From Comamonadaceae bacterium (GTDB taxonomy: Bacteria; Pseudomonadota; Gammaproteobacteria; Burkholderiales; Burkholderiaceae), in contig CANCCJ010000015.1 of the NCBI GenBank assembly GCA_947374535.1, forward strand, positions 1-46,003: a stretch of 46,003 nt of DNA. Direction: 5' to 3'. A model generated the notes under the pieces. That model was not told the origin of the DNA and made no database searches. It worked only from the letters and a program-made list of their open reading frames with translations. Position 1 is the stretch's first letter. The number at the start of each line of letters is the position of its first letter. Positions 36,536 through 45,292 of this stretch are shown here, one piece after another. A program made the position numbers and the translations under genes.

Positions 36536-36877
36536 ATGATTGATCAAGTCCAACCGGCCCAGTTGCAAGACTGGATCGCTTCGCAAGCGCCCAACGGCAC
36601 AACCGTCGTGCTTGATGTGCGCGAACCTTGGGAGATTCAAACCGCTTGTGTGACCGAGCAGGGGTTTGAGTTGGTCAAGATGGTGATGCACACCATCCCT
36701 GCCCGCTTGCAAGACTTAAATCCAGATCAGCCCATTGCTTGCTTGTGCCACCACGGTGCGCGCAGCATGAATGTGGCGGCGTTTTTGGCGCAACACGGCT
36801 TTAGCCATGTCGCCAACATCACTGGCGGTATTCACGCTTGGTCGTCGCAAGTGGACACTTCGGTGCCTACGTATTGA
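36536..36877 (+). CDS. rhodanese-like domain protein
   Basis: 113-residue single-domain rhodanese. The persulfide-forming Cys is Cys71 in CLCHHGARS (69-77); VVLDVREPWEI near residue 24 and NITGGIHAWS at the end are the family landmarks. It is cytoplasmic. Likely roles are sulfur transfer or thiol chemistry; the substrate is unknown. It lies in the conserved pcm-rhodanese-tolC order and is probably co-transcribed with both. Confidence 0.93.
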   Translation: MIDQVQPAQLQDWIASQAPNGTTVVLDVREPWEIQTACVTEQGFELVKMVMHTIPARLQDLNPDQPIACLCHHGARSMNVAAFLAQHGFSHVANITGGIHAWSSQVDTSVPTY

Positions 36878-36893
36878 TTTTTGAAAGAACTGC

Positions 36894-38273
36894 ATGTCGC
36901 TCTCTCGCTCACTGTTTCGCCCCCTTCCCCTGACAACTGCGGTTGTCTTGGCCTTGGCATCCCATGCGCAGGCTCAAAGCTTGGTGGAAATGTATGACGC
37001 AGCGCGCGGTTACGACGCAGGTTTCATTTCAGCCAAAGCCCAGTTTGAAGCAAACCTAGCCAAAGCCAACCAAACCTTGGGCGGCATCTTGCCGAACATT
37101 GCGTTGTCGGCGAGTACAACGCGAAATTACTTTGATTTACGTTATGACAATGCTGCAGCTCAAGCCGCAGCTATTAATAGTGGTTTCACAAACCCTCGGT
37201 TATTCACTACGAGTGGAGCCAGTGTCACTCTATCTCAACCTATTTATCGCCCTGCAGCATGGGAAACATACAGGCAAGGCGGCTACCTGCTACAACAAGC
37301 AGCCGCCCAATATGAAGCGGCAGAGCAAGACTTGCTCGTGCGTGTCTCACAAGCCTACTTTGATGTGTTGACCAGCGAAGACAGCTTGGCCTCGGTGCAA
37401 GCCCAAAAGAACGCCGTCGAAGAACAATTGGCATCCGCCAAACGAAACTTTGAAGTCGGCACGGCCACCATCACCGGCGTGCGAGATGCGCAAGCCCGCT
37501 TCGATCTGACCAATGCCCAAGAGATCGCGGCAGACAACGATTTGCGCATCAAACGCCTGGCCTTGGACTTGGCCGTCGGTTTGAGCAACGCCAAACCGAA
37601 GCGATTGGCCAATGACAGCAAACTCATCGCCCCGCCGACAGAAGACGTGAACAGCTGGGTGACTCAATCTGAAGTCGCCAGCCCAGCGGTGCGTCAGGCA
37701 CAACTGGCACTGGAAATTGCTTCGCGTGAGGTCAACAAAGCGAATGCTGGACATAAGCCAACAGTAGATGCTCAGTTATCCTACGCGGGCGTTCGTAACC
37801 AAGGAGGCAACGCATTCTCAACAACTGTCACTGACAATCACGTCTACAACCCTTCTGCAGCTATTGTCTTTAATTTACCCTTATTTGCCGGCTTCAGCAC
37901 CATGTATCGCGTCAAAGAAACCGTGGCGTTAGAAGACAAAGCCCGCTCGGATTATGAGAACGCACGTCGCACCACCGCCCAAGCCACGCGCAGCGCCTAT
38001 TTGGGTTTGGTCTCTGGCCTGAGCCAAGTGAAGGCCTTAGAAGCGGCAGAGGCCTCTAGCCAAAGCGCCTTGGACGCCAACAAACTGGGTTACTCAGTGG
38101 GCGTGAACATCAACATCGACGTGTTGAACTCGCAAAGCCAGCTCTACCAAACCAAGCGTGACTTGGCCAAAGCGCGTTACGACGTGTTGGTAGGCAACTT
38201 GAAACTGCGCCAAGCCACGGGCACGCTGACGCCTGCAGATTTGCAGCCCATCAACGACTTGCTCGCTCCCTAA
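36894..38273 (+). CDS. tolC: TolC-family outer-membrane channel protein
   Basis: 459 residues. Signal peptide to about residue 27 (ASHAQAQS), then two repeats of the OEP fold, each with long coiled-coil helices and a beta-hairpin. TolC trimers form the outer-membrane and periplasmic tunnel for RND pumps and type I secretion. Helical parts (EQDLLVRVSQAYFDVLTSEDSLASVQAQ..., KARYDVLVGNLKLRQATGTL) are typical. The DNA of the two predicted barrel hairpins (about 37115-37265 and 37740-37890) is much lower in GC than the rest. Its stop overlaps the convergent waaA stop region. Functionally it would serve the RND genes just upstream. Confidence 0.93.
   Translation: MSLSRSLFRPLPLTTAVVLALASHAQAQSLVEMYDAARGYDAGFISAKAQFEANLAKANQTLGGILPNIALSASTTRNYFDLRYDNAAAQAAAINSGFTNPRLFTTSGASVTLSQPIYRPAAWETYRQGGYLLQQAAAQYEAAEQDLLVRVSQAYFDVLTSEDSLASVQAQKNAVEEQLASAKRNFEVGTATITGVRDAQARFDLTNAQEIAADNDLRIKRLALDLAVGLSNAKPKRLANDSKLIAPPTEDVNSWVTQSEVASPAVRQAQLALEIASREVNKANAGHKPTVDAQLSYAGVRNQGGNAFSTTVTDNHVYNPSAAIVFNLPLFAGFSTMYRVKETVALEDKARSDYENARRTTAQATRSAYLGLVSGLSQVKALEAAEASSQSALDANKLGYSVGVNINIDVLNSQSQLYQTKRDLAKARYDVLVGNLKLRQATGTLTPADLQPINDLLAP
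37115..37265 (+). other. low-GC patch in tolC: first barrel hairpin/surface loop
   Basis: Hand count gives 62 GC in 140 bases (44%) for 37121-37260, against 71 of 120 (59%) for the helical part at 37381-37500. Codon choice changes too (TTA, ATT, AAT, CCT where neighbours use CTG/TTG, ATC, AAC, CCC). The encoded residues, about 75-124, hold NYFDLRYDN...INSGFTNPRLF, the expected first outer-membrane hairpin of TolC. Suggests replacement by recombination. Confidence 0.65.
37740..37890 (+). other. low-GC patch in tolC: second barrel hairpin/surface loop
   Basis: Hand count gives 70 GC in 150 bases (47%) for 37741-37890, again with atypical codons (GTA, TTA, TCT, AGT-like), between higher-GC helical parts. 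Residues about 283-332 include AQLSYAGVRNQGG...VTDNHVYNPSAAIVFNLPLF, the second outer-membrane hairpin. It is the structural counterpart of the patch at 37115-37265. Confidence 0.65.
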
Positions 38274-39574
38274 TTCGTTTTTAAATACGGCAGCAGTGCC
38301 TGCGCGGTGCGCTGCGCAGCCCCACGATGGGCTTGTGAAAACGCCATGCACGCTTGGACGTGTGCGCTCTCATCAGGACCAAACCTCACCATTTGCAAAG
38401 CCGTGGTCACGGCCTGCGCCATGTCTTCTACGCGCAAAGCAGCCCCGGCCTCTTCAGCCAACTGAGCGGCTTCGGCAAAGTTGAAGGTATGCGGCCCCAT
38501 GATGACGGGGCAACCACAAGCGGCGGCTTCAATCAAGTTTTGCCCGCCCAAAGGCGCAAAGCTCCCGCCCAGCAAAGCGGCGTCTGACAAGCCGTAATAC
38601 AAGGCCATTTCACCCAGCGAATCGCCCAGCCAAAGTGTGTTCACGCCATCGTCATGTTCTGGGCCTGCGCCCCAAGCACTGCGACGCGATACGGTCCACC
38701 CCCGTTGCGCCATGAGCGCAGCCACTTCGTCAAAGCGTTGGGGATGACGCGGCACGACCAACCACTGCACAGCATTGATGTGATCGTGCTGATCCAGTGG
38801 CGCGTCTTTGATCGCTTGCAGCGTGTCCAGCCACATGACTTCTTCGCCTTCACGAGAGCTGGTAAACAAGACCACAGGGCGTTTGAGTTGTTGCTTCCAA
38901 ACCAAGGCTTGCGCAAGCAGCGTGGCATCGGGCTTGGCATCAAATTTGACATTGCCCAGCACGCCATCAACCTTGGCACCCAAAGCGCGTAGGCGTTCGG
39001 CATCGTCGTGCGTTTGCGCGAGCACCGCCGACAAACCTTGGTAGGCGGGACGTGACAGCCATGACAAACGCTGCGCTTGACGCATGCTCTTCTCGCTCAT
39101 GCGTGCATTCACCAACACGAGAGGCACCTTCGCCTGATGGCACTGCGCTACCCAGTTGGGCCACAACTCGGTTTCCAAAATAACGCCCACACGCGGTTGG
39201 AACTGCTTCAAGAACCGCTGCACAGCGGCAGGCGTGTCCCACGGTTGCCAAACCTGCAGATCGCCCTCTTGCAGCAAGCTCACGCCTTGGGCGCGCCCCG
39301 TGGCCGTGCCATGCGTGAGCAAAATTCGAATGCCAGGTTGCGCAGCGCGCAAGGCGTGCAGCAACACAGCGGCTGCACGTGTTTCGCCCAAAGACACGGC
39401 ATGCACCCACACGTAGCCGCCTTGTGTGGCGGCTTGCACGGTGGCTTGTGTGTAATGACCAAAGCGCTCTTCGATGGCTTGCAAATAGCCGACCTCTTCG
39501 CAGCCACGGCGTTGCAGCTTGCGACGCAACACAGGCTGTAACGCCCACATCGCGGCGCTGTAGATGTGAAGCAT
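38270..39574 (-). CDS. waaA: 3-deoxy-D-manno-octulosonic acid (Kdo) transferase
   Basis: 434 residues from ATG 39574 (MLHIYSAAMWALQPVLRRK), placed 8 bases after the waaC stop; a longer frame to 39631 would overlap waaC. WaaA adds Kdo from CMP-Kdo to lipid IVA at the inner membrane. N-terminal anchor helix, then the GT30 N-domain with VWVHAVSLGETRAA and LILETELWPNW-like segments, and a C-domain containing LLGGSFAPLGGQNLIEAAACGCPVIMGPHTFNF. Complete. It is convergent with tolC, with stop codons overlapping, and downstream of waaC and the hexomutase. Confidence 0.95.
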   Translation of the reverse strand: MLHIYSAAMWALQPVLRRKLQRRGCEEVGYLQAIEERFGHYTQATVQAATQGGYVWVHAVSLGETRAAAVLLHALRAAQPGIRILLTHGTATGRAQGVSLLQEGDLQVWQPWDTPAAVQRFLKQFQPRVGVILETELWPNWVAQCHQAKVPLVLVNARMSEKSMRQAQRLSWLSRPAYQGLSAVLAQTHDDAERLRALGAKVDGVLGNVKFDAKPDATLLAQALVWKQQLKRPVVLFTSSREGEEVMWLDTLQAIKDAPLDQHDHINAVQWLVVPRHPQRFDEVAALMAQRGWTVSRRSAWGAGPEHDDGVNTLWLGDSLGEMALYYGLSDAALLGGSFAPLGGQNLIEAAACGCPVIMGPHTFNFAEAAQLAEEAGAALRVEDMAQAVTTALQMVRFGPDESAHVQACMAFSQAHRGAAQRTAQALLPYLKTN

Positions 39575-39582
39575 CAGGCGCG

Positions 39583-40608
39583 TCACGCGGTAGAGCCCCC
39601 TGCGTGCAAGCAGGCTTGCCAAGCATCCCACACGGCATCCACGCTAGGTGTGGGGCTAGCAACCACGCTGCGCTGACGCGTCAACCCCTCAGGGCCAGTG
39701 CGCCAAGCGGTGTCAAAGTTGTAAATCTGTACGTGCGGTAAATCGAGTGCAACAGCAATATGGCTCAAGCCACTGTCCACGCCAATCACACCCGCGCATT
39801 GCGCCATCTCGGCGGTCAGCTGATCCAATGACAAGCGAGGCCACACCACCGCACCCGGCAGCCTGTCGGCCAAGGCTTCGCTGCGCAAGCGTTCGGCTTC
39901 GTTGCCATGAGGCAATGCCACATCCAATCCGGCTTGTTTAAGTCGAGTACCCACCTCAATCCAATTCGCCAATGGCCATTCTTTGTCTGCGCGAGTTGTG
40001 CCGTGCACCAAGGTCACCAAGGGCTTACGTTGCGCCGTCACTTGGCCCAAACCGTAATGCAATTGCGCGGGTACGTCGTAGCCCAAAGCTTTGGCGCACA
40101 ACACGCGACCACGCGCAACGGCATGGATATGCGGCGTCATAAGAACAGCCACATCGGCCACCCAACGCGTGGGACGTTCATAGCCCGAACCGTCAGTGCG
40201 GTTGGCCAAGGCATAGCGCGTGCCGCCCTTTGCTTTGCGCGCCAGCCAGGTCACCAAGGCTGATTTGGTGAGGCCTTGCAAATCAAGAATGACGTCGTAG
40301 GCTTCTTGCTGCAAATCGGCTTTGAAGGCTTGCCACTCGAGACGAGTTTGCGCGCGCGTCTCGGCTTTGAAAAAAGATTGACGCCAGCGACGCAGCTCGC
40401 ACGGAATCACGCGATGTACCGCTGCGCAACGGGCGGCCAGCGGTGCAAAACCACGCTCGACCACCCAATCAATTTGGGCATGAGGGAACGCGGCTTTAAT
40501 GTCCATCACGGCGGGCATGGTGTGCACCACATCGCCCAAGGATGACAGCTTGACGATCAACACCTTCAACGGTGCTTGACGATCACGCCCACCCAATGAC
40601 CCGACCAT
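39583..40608 (-). CDS. waaC: lipopolysaccharide heptosyltransferase I
   Basis: 341 residues from ATG 40608, two bases after the hexomutase stop (a TTG at 40614 is less likely). WaaC (GT9) transfers the first L-glycero-D-manno-heptose to Kdo2-lipid A. Visible are VLIVKLSSLGDVVHTMPAVMDI near the start, ILDLQGLTKSALVTWLA (about 110-126), LVHGTTRADKEWPLANWIEV, and GVIGVDSGLSHIAVALDLPHVQIY for ADP-heptose binding. Part of the inner-core cluster with waaA. Confidence 0.94.
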   Translation of the reverse strand: MVGSLGGRDRQAPLKVLIVKLSSLGDVVHTMPAVMDIKAAFPHAQIDWVVERGFAPLAARCAAVHRVIPCELRRWRQSFFKAETRAQTRLEWQAFKADLQQEAYDVILDLQGLTKSALVTWLARKAKGGTRYALANRTDGSGYERPTRWVADVAVLMTPHIHAVARGRVLCAKALGYDVPAQLHYGLGQVTAQRKPLVTLVHGTTRADKEWPLANWIEVGTRLKQAGLDVALPHGNEAERLRSEALADRLPGAVVWPRLSLDQLTAEMAQCAGVIGVDSGLSHIAVALDLPHVQIYNFDTAWRTGPEGLTRQRSVVASPTPSVDAVWDAWQACLHAGGSTA

Positions 40609-40610
40609 GC

Positions 40611-42011
40611 TCAATGCGAGGCCTCTTGAAACTTCGCGTCAGGCTTGACACGGCGCAACAGTGCCAACATGTCGTGCTCAATGCGATCCAAAGCCGCTTG
40701 GGTTTGGCCTTCAAAGCGCAGCACCAATACTGGCGTGGTGTTAGAGGCACGAATCAAACCAAAGCCATCGGCCCAGTCGATGCGCAAGCCGTCAATCACA
40801 CAAGCCTCGGGCTTGAACTCGGGAGAAGGCAATTCACCGGCCGATACGAGTTGCTGCAACTCAGCGCTCAAACGGTGTGGCTCGCCTTCGGCACAACCCA
40901 CGTTCAATTCAGGTGTGGAGAAGCTGGTGGGCAAGGCGTTAAGCACCGCATTGGCATCGGGGCTGCGGCTCACGATTTCGAGCAAGCGGCAACCGGCGTA
41001 AGTGCCATCGTCAAAGCCGTACCAACGCTCTTTGAAGAAGATGTGGCCGCTCATCTCACCGCCCAAAGGCGAATCAACTTCTTTCATCTTGGCTTTGATG
41101 AGTGAGTGGCCTGTTTTGAACATCAGGGCTTGGCCGCCGGCTTCGCGGATGGCCGGAGCCAAACGCTGCGAGCACTTCACGTCAAACACAATCGCGCCCC
41201 CAGGCACGCGTGACAGCACGTCTTGTGCAAACAAGGTCATTTGACGGTCTGGGTAAATGGTTTCGCCGTCTTTCGTGACGATGCCCAAACGGTCGCCATC
41301 GCCATCAAACGCCAAGCCCAATTCGGCGCCTGTGGTTTTCAAAGCTGCGATGACGTCTTTCAAATTCTCAGGCTTGCTGGGATCTGGGTGGTGGTTGGGG
41401 AAGTTGCCGTCTACGTCGCTGAACAGCTCAATCACTTCACAACCCAAAGCGCGGAAGATGCCGGGGGCGGTGGCACCGGCAATGCCGTTGCCGCAATCGA
41501 CCACCACCTTCATGGGGCGGCTCAAGCGGACATCGCCCACGATACGGGCCACGTAGTCGGCGGTCACATCTACCGTCTTTGCGCTGCCCCCCGCTTTGAG
41601 CGTCCAGCTCTCAGCCTCGATGATCTGGCGCAAACCTTGAATCTCGTCGCCATAAATCGCGCGACCACCCAAGACCATTTTGAAACCGTTGTAGTCTTTG
41701 GGGTTGTGACTGCCCGTGACTTGAATACCGCTCTGACACAAGGTGCTGGCCGCAAAGTAAAGCATGGGCGTGGTGACAGCGCCCACATCAATCACCTGTA
41801 CACCTGCGGCAACCAAGCCACGAATGAGGGCTTCAACCAACGAGGGGCCACTCAATCGACCATCGCGGCCCACGGCAACGGTGGTTTCACCAGACGCAGA
41901 CGCGTGCGTGCCAAAGGCACGCCCGAGGGCTTCGGCGACGTCTACATTGAGGGTGGATGGCACGACACCACGGATGTCGTAGGCTTTGAAGATGGAGGCG
42001 TTGACTTGCAT
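40611..42011 (-). CDS. phosphomannomutase/phosphoglucomutase (AlgC/ManB type)
   Basis: 466-residue alpha-D-phosphohexomutase interconverting hexose 1- and 6-phosphates for LPS and exopolysaccharide sugars. The phosphoserine is Ser101 in VTGSHNPKDYNGFK; the Mg2+ loop is AFDGDGDRLG (about 237-246); the sugar-binding loop is GGEMSGHIFF (about 320); the phosphate-binding loop is RASNTTPVLVLRFE near the C-terminus. N-terminal FKAYDIRG is the AlgC signature. Its stop nearly overlaps the waaC start, so expression is coupled. Confidence 0.94.
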   Translation of the reverse strand: MQVNASIFKAYDIRGVVPSTLNVDVAEALGRAFGTHASASGETTVAVGRDGRLSGPSLVEALIRGLVAAGVQVIDVGAVTTPMLYFAASTLCQSGIQVTGSHNPKDYNGFKMVLGGRAIYGDEIQGLRQIIEAESWTLKAGGSAKTVDVTADYVARIVGDVRLSRPMKVVVDCGNGIAGATAPGIFRALGCEVIELFSDVDGNFPNHHPDPSKPENLKDVIAALKTTGAELGLAFDGDGDRLGIVTKDGETIYPDRQMTLFAQDVLSRVPGGAIVFDVKCSQRLAPAIREAGGQALMFKTGHSLIKAKMKEVDSPLGGEMSGHIFFKERWYGFDDGTYAGCRLLEIVSRSPDANAVLNALPTSFSTPELNVGCAEGEPHRLSAELQQLVSAGELPSPEFKPEACVIDGLRIDWADGFGLIRASNTTPVLVLRFEGQTQAALDRIEHDMLALLRRVKPDAKFQEASH

Positions 42012-42115
42012 AGTGATGAGATTGTAGAGAGCCCCGCACCTACTTTGATCGGCCCACTATGATGGCTCAAACCCGCTCAAAGAGCCATTCAAAGCCCATC
42101 AGCAACGTGCGTCAC

Positions 42116-42613
42116 ATGCCCCACACTGCCATCTATCAAATGCACACGACCTCGCCACTCGGTGATGTGCTGCTGGCTTCCACCGAACAAGGATTAGCAG
42201 GCATGTGGTTTGTGCACCGACAAGCGCACATGCCCGACAGTAGCCAATGGCTAACTGACAGCACACGCCCCGAATTGCAAGCCACCGTCCATCAGCTGGC
42301 CGAATATTTCCAAGGCAAGCGCCAAGCATTTGATGTGCCCTTAGACCTCGCATGGGGCACGCCCTTTCAACGCGCCGTGTGGCAAGCGCTGCAAGACATT
42401 CCGTACGGCCAAACCCGCACCTATGGCGATATTGCCCGCCACATCGACAACCCAAAAGCTGTGCGTGCCGTGGGTGCAGCGATTGGCCAGAACCCGCACA
42501 GCATCGTGGTGCCCTGTCACCGCGTGGTGGGCGCCAATGGATCGCTGACCGGCTTTGCTGGCGGCTTAGATCGCAAGACATATTTGCTGGCGCTTGAGGC
42601 CACGCACGCATGA
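42116..42613 (+). CDS. ogt: methylated-DNA-[protein]-cysteine S-methyltransferase
   Basis: 165 residues from ATG 42116; starts at 42059 or 42062 would add a 19-residue basic leader and neither has a clear ribosome binding site. The suicide enzyme removes alkyl groups from O6-guanine or O4-thymine. Motifs: GTPFQRAVWQALQDIPYGQTRTYGDIAR (helix-turn-helix and tyrosine), AVRAVGAAIGQNPHSIVVPCHRVVG with acceptor Cys in PCHR, and GSLTGFAGGLDRKTYLLALE. There is no Ada-type N-terminal domain. Divergent from the hexomutase. The 277 bases after it (42614-42890) hold no gene I can support. Confidence 0.92.
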   Translation: MPHTAIYQMHTTSPLGDVLLASTEQGLAGMWFVHRQAHMPDSSQWLTDSTRPELQATVHQLAEYFQGKRQAFDVPLDLAWGTPFQRAVWQALQDIPYGQTRTYGDIARHIDNPKAVRAVGAAIGQNPHSIVVPCHRVVGANGSLTGFAGGLDRKTYLLALEATHA

Positions 42614-42890
42614 ACGAGCCCCATCTGCATCGGCGTGCATAGGTCCCAGAATTTTTGCCATTGGCCTTGCTGTGGGGTTCGTCGTTTTGTTCATGCGCAA
42701 GGGCGCCGACGCTTTTAGCCCCTTTCGCACATCAGCACGGGTTCATCCTCGATCTTGAATGCGACCACGCCTTTGTTTAGCGCAAACGCACAAGTTGATC
42801 CAGAGTCATACAGATGACAGTTGACGCTTCTCAGCGGTCACATCACCCATTAGCATGCGGCCAGATTCAACATTTATCTGGGAGCCCTCT

Positions 42891-43763
42891 GTGCGCATTG
42901 CCACCTACCGCCATCACAACCAACGTCACGTTGGCCAAGTTTCTGCCGATGGCCTTCATGTCACCGCGTTTGATGTCACGCCCGAAGTGGCACACCACGG
43001 CGCGTTGCGCTTGATTGAAACCGTCACGGCCGGTGGCAAGCTGCCTGCATTGACCAGCCATACCGTTGCGGTGGCAGACGTGCACTTGGAAGCGCCCATT
43101 CCCTTGCCGCGGCGCAACATTTGGTGCGTGGGCCGCAACTACCACGAACACGCCAAGGAGCTGTCCACTTCGGTGTTCAAAGACAGCAACACCAACACCC
43201 AGGCTTGGCCCATCGTCTTCACCAAAGTGCCCGAGTGTGTGGTCGGTCCGTTTGACGATGTGCATCTGCCAGGTGCTGCCATTTCTGACCAAATTGATTA
43301 CGAGTCAGAGCTGGCCGTCATCATTGGTCAAGGCGGTAAAAACATCCAAGCCGCTGACGCCATGAAACACATCTACGGTTACACCATCGTCAACGATGTG
43401 ACCGCACGCGATGTGCAAATGCGACACCAGCAATGGGACATGGGCAAGTCGTTTGACACCTTCTGCCCCATGGGTCCATGGTTGGTCACGGCTGATGAGA
43501 TGGATGGCACACACACCCGTGTGCGCGGCATCATCAATGGCGAGCAGCGCCAAGACGGCCCCACCGAGAACATGATTTTCGACATCCCCACGTTGATTGA
43601 AACCATCTCACGCGGCATCACGTTGTACCCCGGCGACATCATCGCCACGGGCACGCCTGCTGGTGTTGGCATGGGTTTGAAGCCTCCGCGCTATTTGCAA
43701 AAAGGCGATGTGGTGCGTGTGGAAATTGATGGCATTGGCCACATCGAAAACAAATTCGTCTAA
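42891..43763 (+). CDS. fumarylacetoacetate hydrolase family protein
   Basis: 290 residues from GTG 42891, preceded by GGGAG at a normal distance; an upstream ATG at 42855 would add 12 unlikely residues. FAH-fold enzymes cleave C-C bonds in acylpyruvates or decarboxylate/hydrate related diacids using Mg2+. Metal ligands are expected in DQIDYESELAVIIG (Glu pair) and NDVTARD; the GRNYHEHAKE and YPGDIIATGTPAGVGMG segments are conserved. It is followed by a Bug-type binding protein 15 bases later, suggesting an aromatic or carboxylic acid catabolic unit. Substrate unknown. Confidence 0.9.
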   Translation: MRIATYRHHNQRHVGQVSADGLHVTAFDVTPEVAHHGALRLIETVTAGGKLPALTSHTVAVADVHLEAPIPLPRRNIWCVGRNYHEHAKELSTSVFKDSNTNTQAWPIVFTKVPECVVGPFDDVHLPGAAISDQIDYESELAVIIGQGGKNIQAADAMKHIYGYTIVNDVTARDVQMRHQQWDMGKSFDTFCPMGPWLVTADEMDGTHTRVRGIINGEQRQDGPTENMIFDIPTLIETISRGITLYPGDIIATGTPAGVGMGLKPPRYLQKGDVVRVEIDGIGHIENKFV

Positions 43764-43778
43764 CGCATCAAGGCCACC

Positions 43779-44756
43779 ATGACACGACGCACAGCCATCC
43801 TTAAAGCTTTGGCCTTGGTGGCCGCGACTTCAGCCCTCACGGCTTTTGCGCAAGAGGACTACCCGACACGCCCCATCACCATGCTCGTGCCGTTTCCACC
43901 GGGTGGCGTGGCAGATGCCGTGGGCCGGCCCGTGGCAGAGGCCATGGGCCGATACCTGAAGCAGGCGGTGATCGTGGACAACAAAGGCGGCGCAGGCGGC
44001 GGCATTGGCATGGCGCAAGTGGCCAAGTCCAAGCCCGATGGCTACACCATGCTGATGGCTTTGTCGTCTTTGGTGGTGCTGCCTGAGGCGGACAAGGTGC
44101 TCAAACGCACGCCGATGTTCCAACTCGACCAACTCAAACCCATTGCCCGTTTCAGCGCAGACCCCACCGTCTTGGTGGTGCGAGCGGACAGCCCATGGAA
44201 AACGTATGGCGAATTCATCGCCTACGTGAAGAGCAATCCGGCCAAAGTGTCATATGGCTCATCGGGCAACTACGGCACCATGCATGTGCCCATGGAGCAA
44301 CTCAAAGTGGCCACGTCCACCCACATGCTGCATGTGTCCTACACCGGCGCAGGCCCTGCAGTGATGGCCTTGTTGTCGGGTCAAATTGAAGCGCTGTCGA
44401 CCGGACCGGCCAGCGTGACGCAGCAGATCAAAGCAGGCAAATTGCGAGCTTTGGCCCATTGGGGCGAAGGCCGTTTAAGCGCCATGCCAGAGGTACCCAG
44501 CCTCAAAGAACTTGGGGTGCCCATCGCCTATGCGCAGTGGTCGGGTTTGTTTGTGCCGGCCAACACGCCTCCTAGCGTGGTCGAAAAATTGCGACAAGCG
44601 GCCAAATTCGCTGCCACCGATGCACGCGCCAATCAAGCCGTCGCAGCAGCCGGCACCTCGTTCATGTATCAGGACACGCCAGAGTTTGATCGCTATGTGC
44701 AAACTGACGCCAAAGACATGGCGGTATTGGTGCAACGTATTGGCAAAGTCGATTAA
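43779..44756 (+). CDS. Bug-family (TctC-like) periplasmic solute-binding protein
   Basis: 325 residues with an N-terminal RR-containing signal peptide (MTRRTAILKALALVAATSALTAFAQ). The mature protein has the Bug signature YPTRPITMLVPFPPGGVADAVGRPVAE, VDNKGGAGGGIGMAQVAKSKPDGYTM and a C-terminal DTPEFDRYVQTD helix. Such proteins bind carboxylates or amides and serve tripartite tricarboxylate transporters; the membrane components are not in the window, as is common for orphan Bug genes. Co-oriented with the FAH gene, 15 bases apart, so it may deliver that pathway's substrate. Confidence 0.92.
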   Translation: MTRRTAILKALALVAATSALTAFAQEDYPTRPITMLVPFPPGGVADAVGRPVAEAMGRYLKQAVIVDNKGGAGGGIGMAQVAKSKPDGYTMLMALSSLVVLPEADKVLKRTPMFQLDQLKPIARFSADPTVLVVRADSPWKTYGEFIAYVKSNPAKVSYGSSGNYGTMHVPMEQLKVATSTHMLHVSYTGAGPAVMALLSGQIEALSTGPASVTQQIKAGKLRALAHWGEGRLSAMPEVPSLKELGVPIAYAQWSGLFVPANTPPSVVEKLRQAAKFAATDARANQAVAAAGTSFMYQDTPEFDRYVQTDAKDMAVLVQRIGKVD

Positions 44757-44820
44757 CTCTGTTACATTAGCCAATCGCTTTAGTCGACTTCTAGCACGCA
44801 CCCCTACATTGCGCGTGCCA

Positions 44821-44838
44821 GCCCCTCAGCAGAGGGGC
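44821..44838 (+). terminator. candidate terminator after the Bug gene
   Basis: Stem GCCCCTC-agca-GAGGGGC followed by GTTTAAGT. The stem is strong but the T-tract is short, so termination is likely but not certain. It lies 64 bases after the Bug stop. Confidence 0.55.
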
Positions 44839-44922
44839 GTTTAAGTAAATTCCCACTTCTTCGCGTATTTCAACAAGCCCCGACAGGGCTATGTTTTGTC
44901 GTTCTACTTTTTTAAGTTCTCC

Positions 44923-45168
44923 ATGAGTCCCGCTATCCATATTCAAAATAATTCCATCACTCTTGGTAAATACCGCATTGCGGCTTGCCCACGTGCACTA
45001 CCCAGCGGCCGCTTTGCCGCACAAGTGTCTGTCGCCAGTGGGCGCGGTAGCGCGAGCACCGCCCGCGTGATGTGCTTCATCAACGACTTTGCCACCCACG
45101 ATGACGCCGCCAACTACGCACTTGCACAAGGTTTGGACTGGGTGAACGGTGCCACTCATACGCATTGA
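44923..45168 (+). CDS. conserved-looking hypothetical protein, 81 residues
   Basis: From ATG 44923; an ATG at 44896 adds a hydrophobic 9-residue leader encoded by a T-rich leader and is less likely. The sequence has an N-terminal beta-rich part (IHIQNNSITLGKYRIAACPRALPSGRFAAQVSVASG) and a C-terminal helix (DDAANYALAQGLDWV), like small alpha/beta proteins common in Burkholderiales. No catalytic motif, signal or membrane segment. Stands alone between a terminator-like hairpin and an intergenic gap. Function unknown. Confidence 0.65.
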   Translation: MSPAIHIQNNSITLGKYRIAACPRALPSGRFAAQVSVASGRGSASTARVMCFINDFATHDDAANYALAQGLDWVNGATHTH

Positions 45169-45292
45169 TCTTCTGTCTTTATCAAAAAACAACCATTTTC
45201 TTTACAGAACTTCATCGCAATATCACGCGCTAAATATACGTACGGCCTAGAATTTCTTTAACTTGTAATACACATCAAGTGCAAGGATGCCG

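Noticed and set aside
41223..42062. 279-codon frame antisense to the phosphohexomutase
   Set aside because: Covers the catalytic motifs of the sense gene; no domain and no independent start signal.
42698..42725. Segment containing GACGCTTTTAGCCCC resembling one arm of the mutS palindrome
   Set aside because: Only about 12 bases match and there is no opposite arm, so it is not a second copy.
44804..44910. Further small hairpins (GCACGC/GCGTGC and AGCCC/GGGCT) before the 81-residue gene as a riboswitch
   Set aside because: Short stems without any conserved riboswitch core; better seen as terminator-region structure.
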